A stretch of DNA of 13,085 nucleotides. It comes from Desulfobulbus sp. GTDB taxonomy: Bacteria > Desulfobacterota > Desulfobulbia > Desulfobulbales > Desulfobulbaceae. Positions 12,577 through 13,085 of this stretch are shown piece by piece. The number at the start of each line of letters is the position of its first letter. The first letter of the stretch is position 1. Location: positions 1-13,085 of the forward strand of contig JAQUEZ010000168.1 in NCBI GenBank assembly GCA_028684915.1, read 5' to 3'. The translations under genes and the position numbers were made by a program. The notes under the pieces were generated by a model that saw nothing but the letters and a program-made list of their open reading frames with translations, had not been told where the DNA came from and did no database searches.

Positions 12577-13085
12577 TTAATTTTGGCTACGTTTTTTATT
12601 TCGCATTTGAAAATACCCGTTGCGAAAAGCGATGTATGGATCAAAACTCAATGACTTCATCTCTTGATATTCACCCAGATGTAACGAGGTGAAATTCACC
12701 TTCTCGGTGGCGGCAAGAAAAATCAGGGTTTCATTATCATCGCGCCAAGGATAATAGGTCGTCCTCGCAACCGTGTCAACGGCGAGACCGGTAAAATCTC
12801 GTGCCGTCGAAGGCCCAAAAAATGGCACAACAACATAAAAACCATCGCCAATCCCCCAAACAGCAAGGGTTCCACCAAAGGTGGCAGATACCGGGGCAAT
12901 GGCAAATTCGTGCGACGCAGGATCGGCAAGACCAAAGACGCCGAAAACCGAATTGAGCAAAAACCGAGAGAGGGTTAAACCTGAATCACGAAAGCGTCCC
13001 TGCAAGAGGCAGTTTGCCGCGCGCACCGGCTCGCCGAGATTGGAAAAAAAGTTACCGACACATCCGCGAATATCCCCGGGAAGCA
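12577..13085 (-). CDS. mlaA: MlaA (VacJ) outer-membrane lipoprotein, C-terminal part
   Basis: MlaA sits in the outer membrane and removes misplaced phospholipid from its outer leaflet, passing it to MlaC. The gene runs off the right edge, so the lipoprotein signal is not visible; 169 codons remain, open to the window end. Family features are V-G-N-F-F-S-N-L-G-E-P near the start, the N-C-L-L-Q-G stretch, R-F-L-L-N-S-V-F-G-V-F-G-L-A-D-P-A, L-A-V-W-G-I-G-D-G-F-Y-V-V-V-P-F-F-G-P-S-T-A-R-D, and a Y-Y-P-W segment. The C-terminal tail is basic. GTG at 13026 is an internal codon and not the start. mlaC follows after a terminator-like hairpin. Confidence 0.92.
   Translation of the reverse strand, partial: LPGDIRGCVGNFFSNLGEPVRAANCLLQGRFRDSGLTLSRFLLNSVFGVFGLADPASHEFAIAPVSATFGGTLAVWGIGDGFYVVVPFFGPSTARDFTGLAVDTVARTTYYPWRDDNETLIFLAATEKVNFTSLHLGEYQEMKSLSFDPYIAFRNGYFQMRNKKRSQN

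Noticed and set aside
1..13085. tRNA, rRNA or CRISPR array
   Set aside because: No cloverleaf with a T-loop motif, no rRNA-like stretch, and no regularly spaced direct repeats were found by eye on either strand.

Overview
This window is the chromosome of a Gram-negative anaerobe, most likely a Desulfobacterota ('deltaproteobacterial') sulfate reducer near Desulfobulbales. This is inferred from gene order, a ferredoxin-fused EtfA beside an acyl-CoA dehydrogenase, outer-membrane lipid transport genes and moderate GC; it is not tested by phylogeny. Every confidently called gene reads on the minus strand, so transcription runs from high to low coordinates.

Right end to left: (1) the 3' part of mlaA, a terminator-like hairpin, then mlaC (12577-13085 and 11848-12483), for retrograde phospholipid transport. 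(2) A good promoter at 11636-11664, whose -10 box overlaps a 9-bp inverted repeat, opens a long lipid/ribosome cluster: yceD (DUF177), rpmF, plsX, a 228-nt leader with nested repeats, fabH, an acyl-CoA dehydrogenase, etfB, a ferredoxin-fused etfA, fabG, acpP, fabF and rpiB. It ends at a hairpin terminator at 2575-2611. (3) A 307-nt gap with a possible near-leaderless promoter, then nrdR and ribD (724-2329). (4) The left 720 bases are accessory: a strong plus-strand terminator, a decayed IS1380-like transposase tail, and the first 12 codons of an unknown minus-strand gene.

The yceD-rpmF-plsX-fabH-(fabD)-fabG-acpP-fabF order is a classic bacterial fatty acid cluster. Here the fabD place between fabH and fabG holds acd-etfB-etfA, which would normally belong to beta-oxidation or to anaerobic acyl-CoA/enoyl-CoA redox chemistry. 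Genes are tightly packed (etfA and fabG overlap, with fabG's Shine-Dalgarno inside etfA), so the redox module is probably co-expressed with fatty acid synthesis. The most interesting hypothesis in the window is that this MCAD-like dehydrogenase, with a potentially bifurcating or confurcating ETF, acts on the growing acyl chain or on the supply of its primer or precursor. Activity on acyl-ACP cannot be shown from sequence alone.
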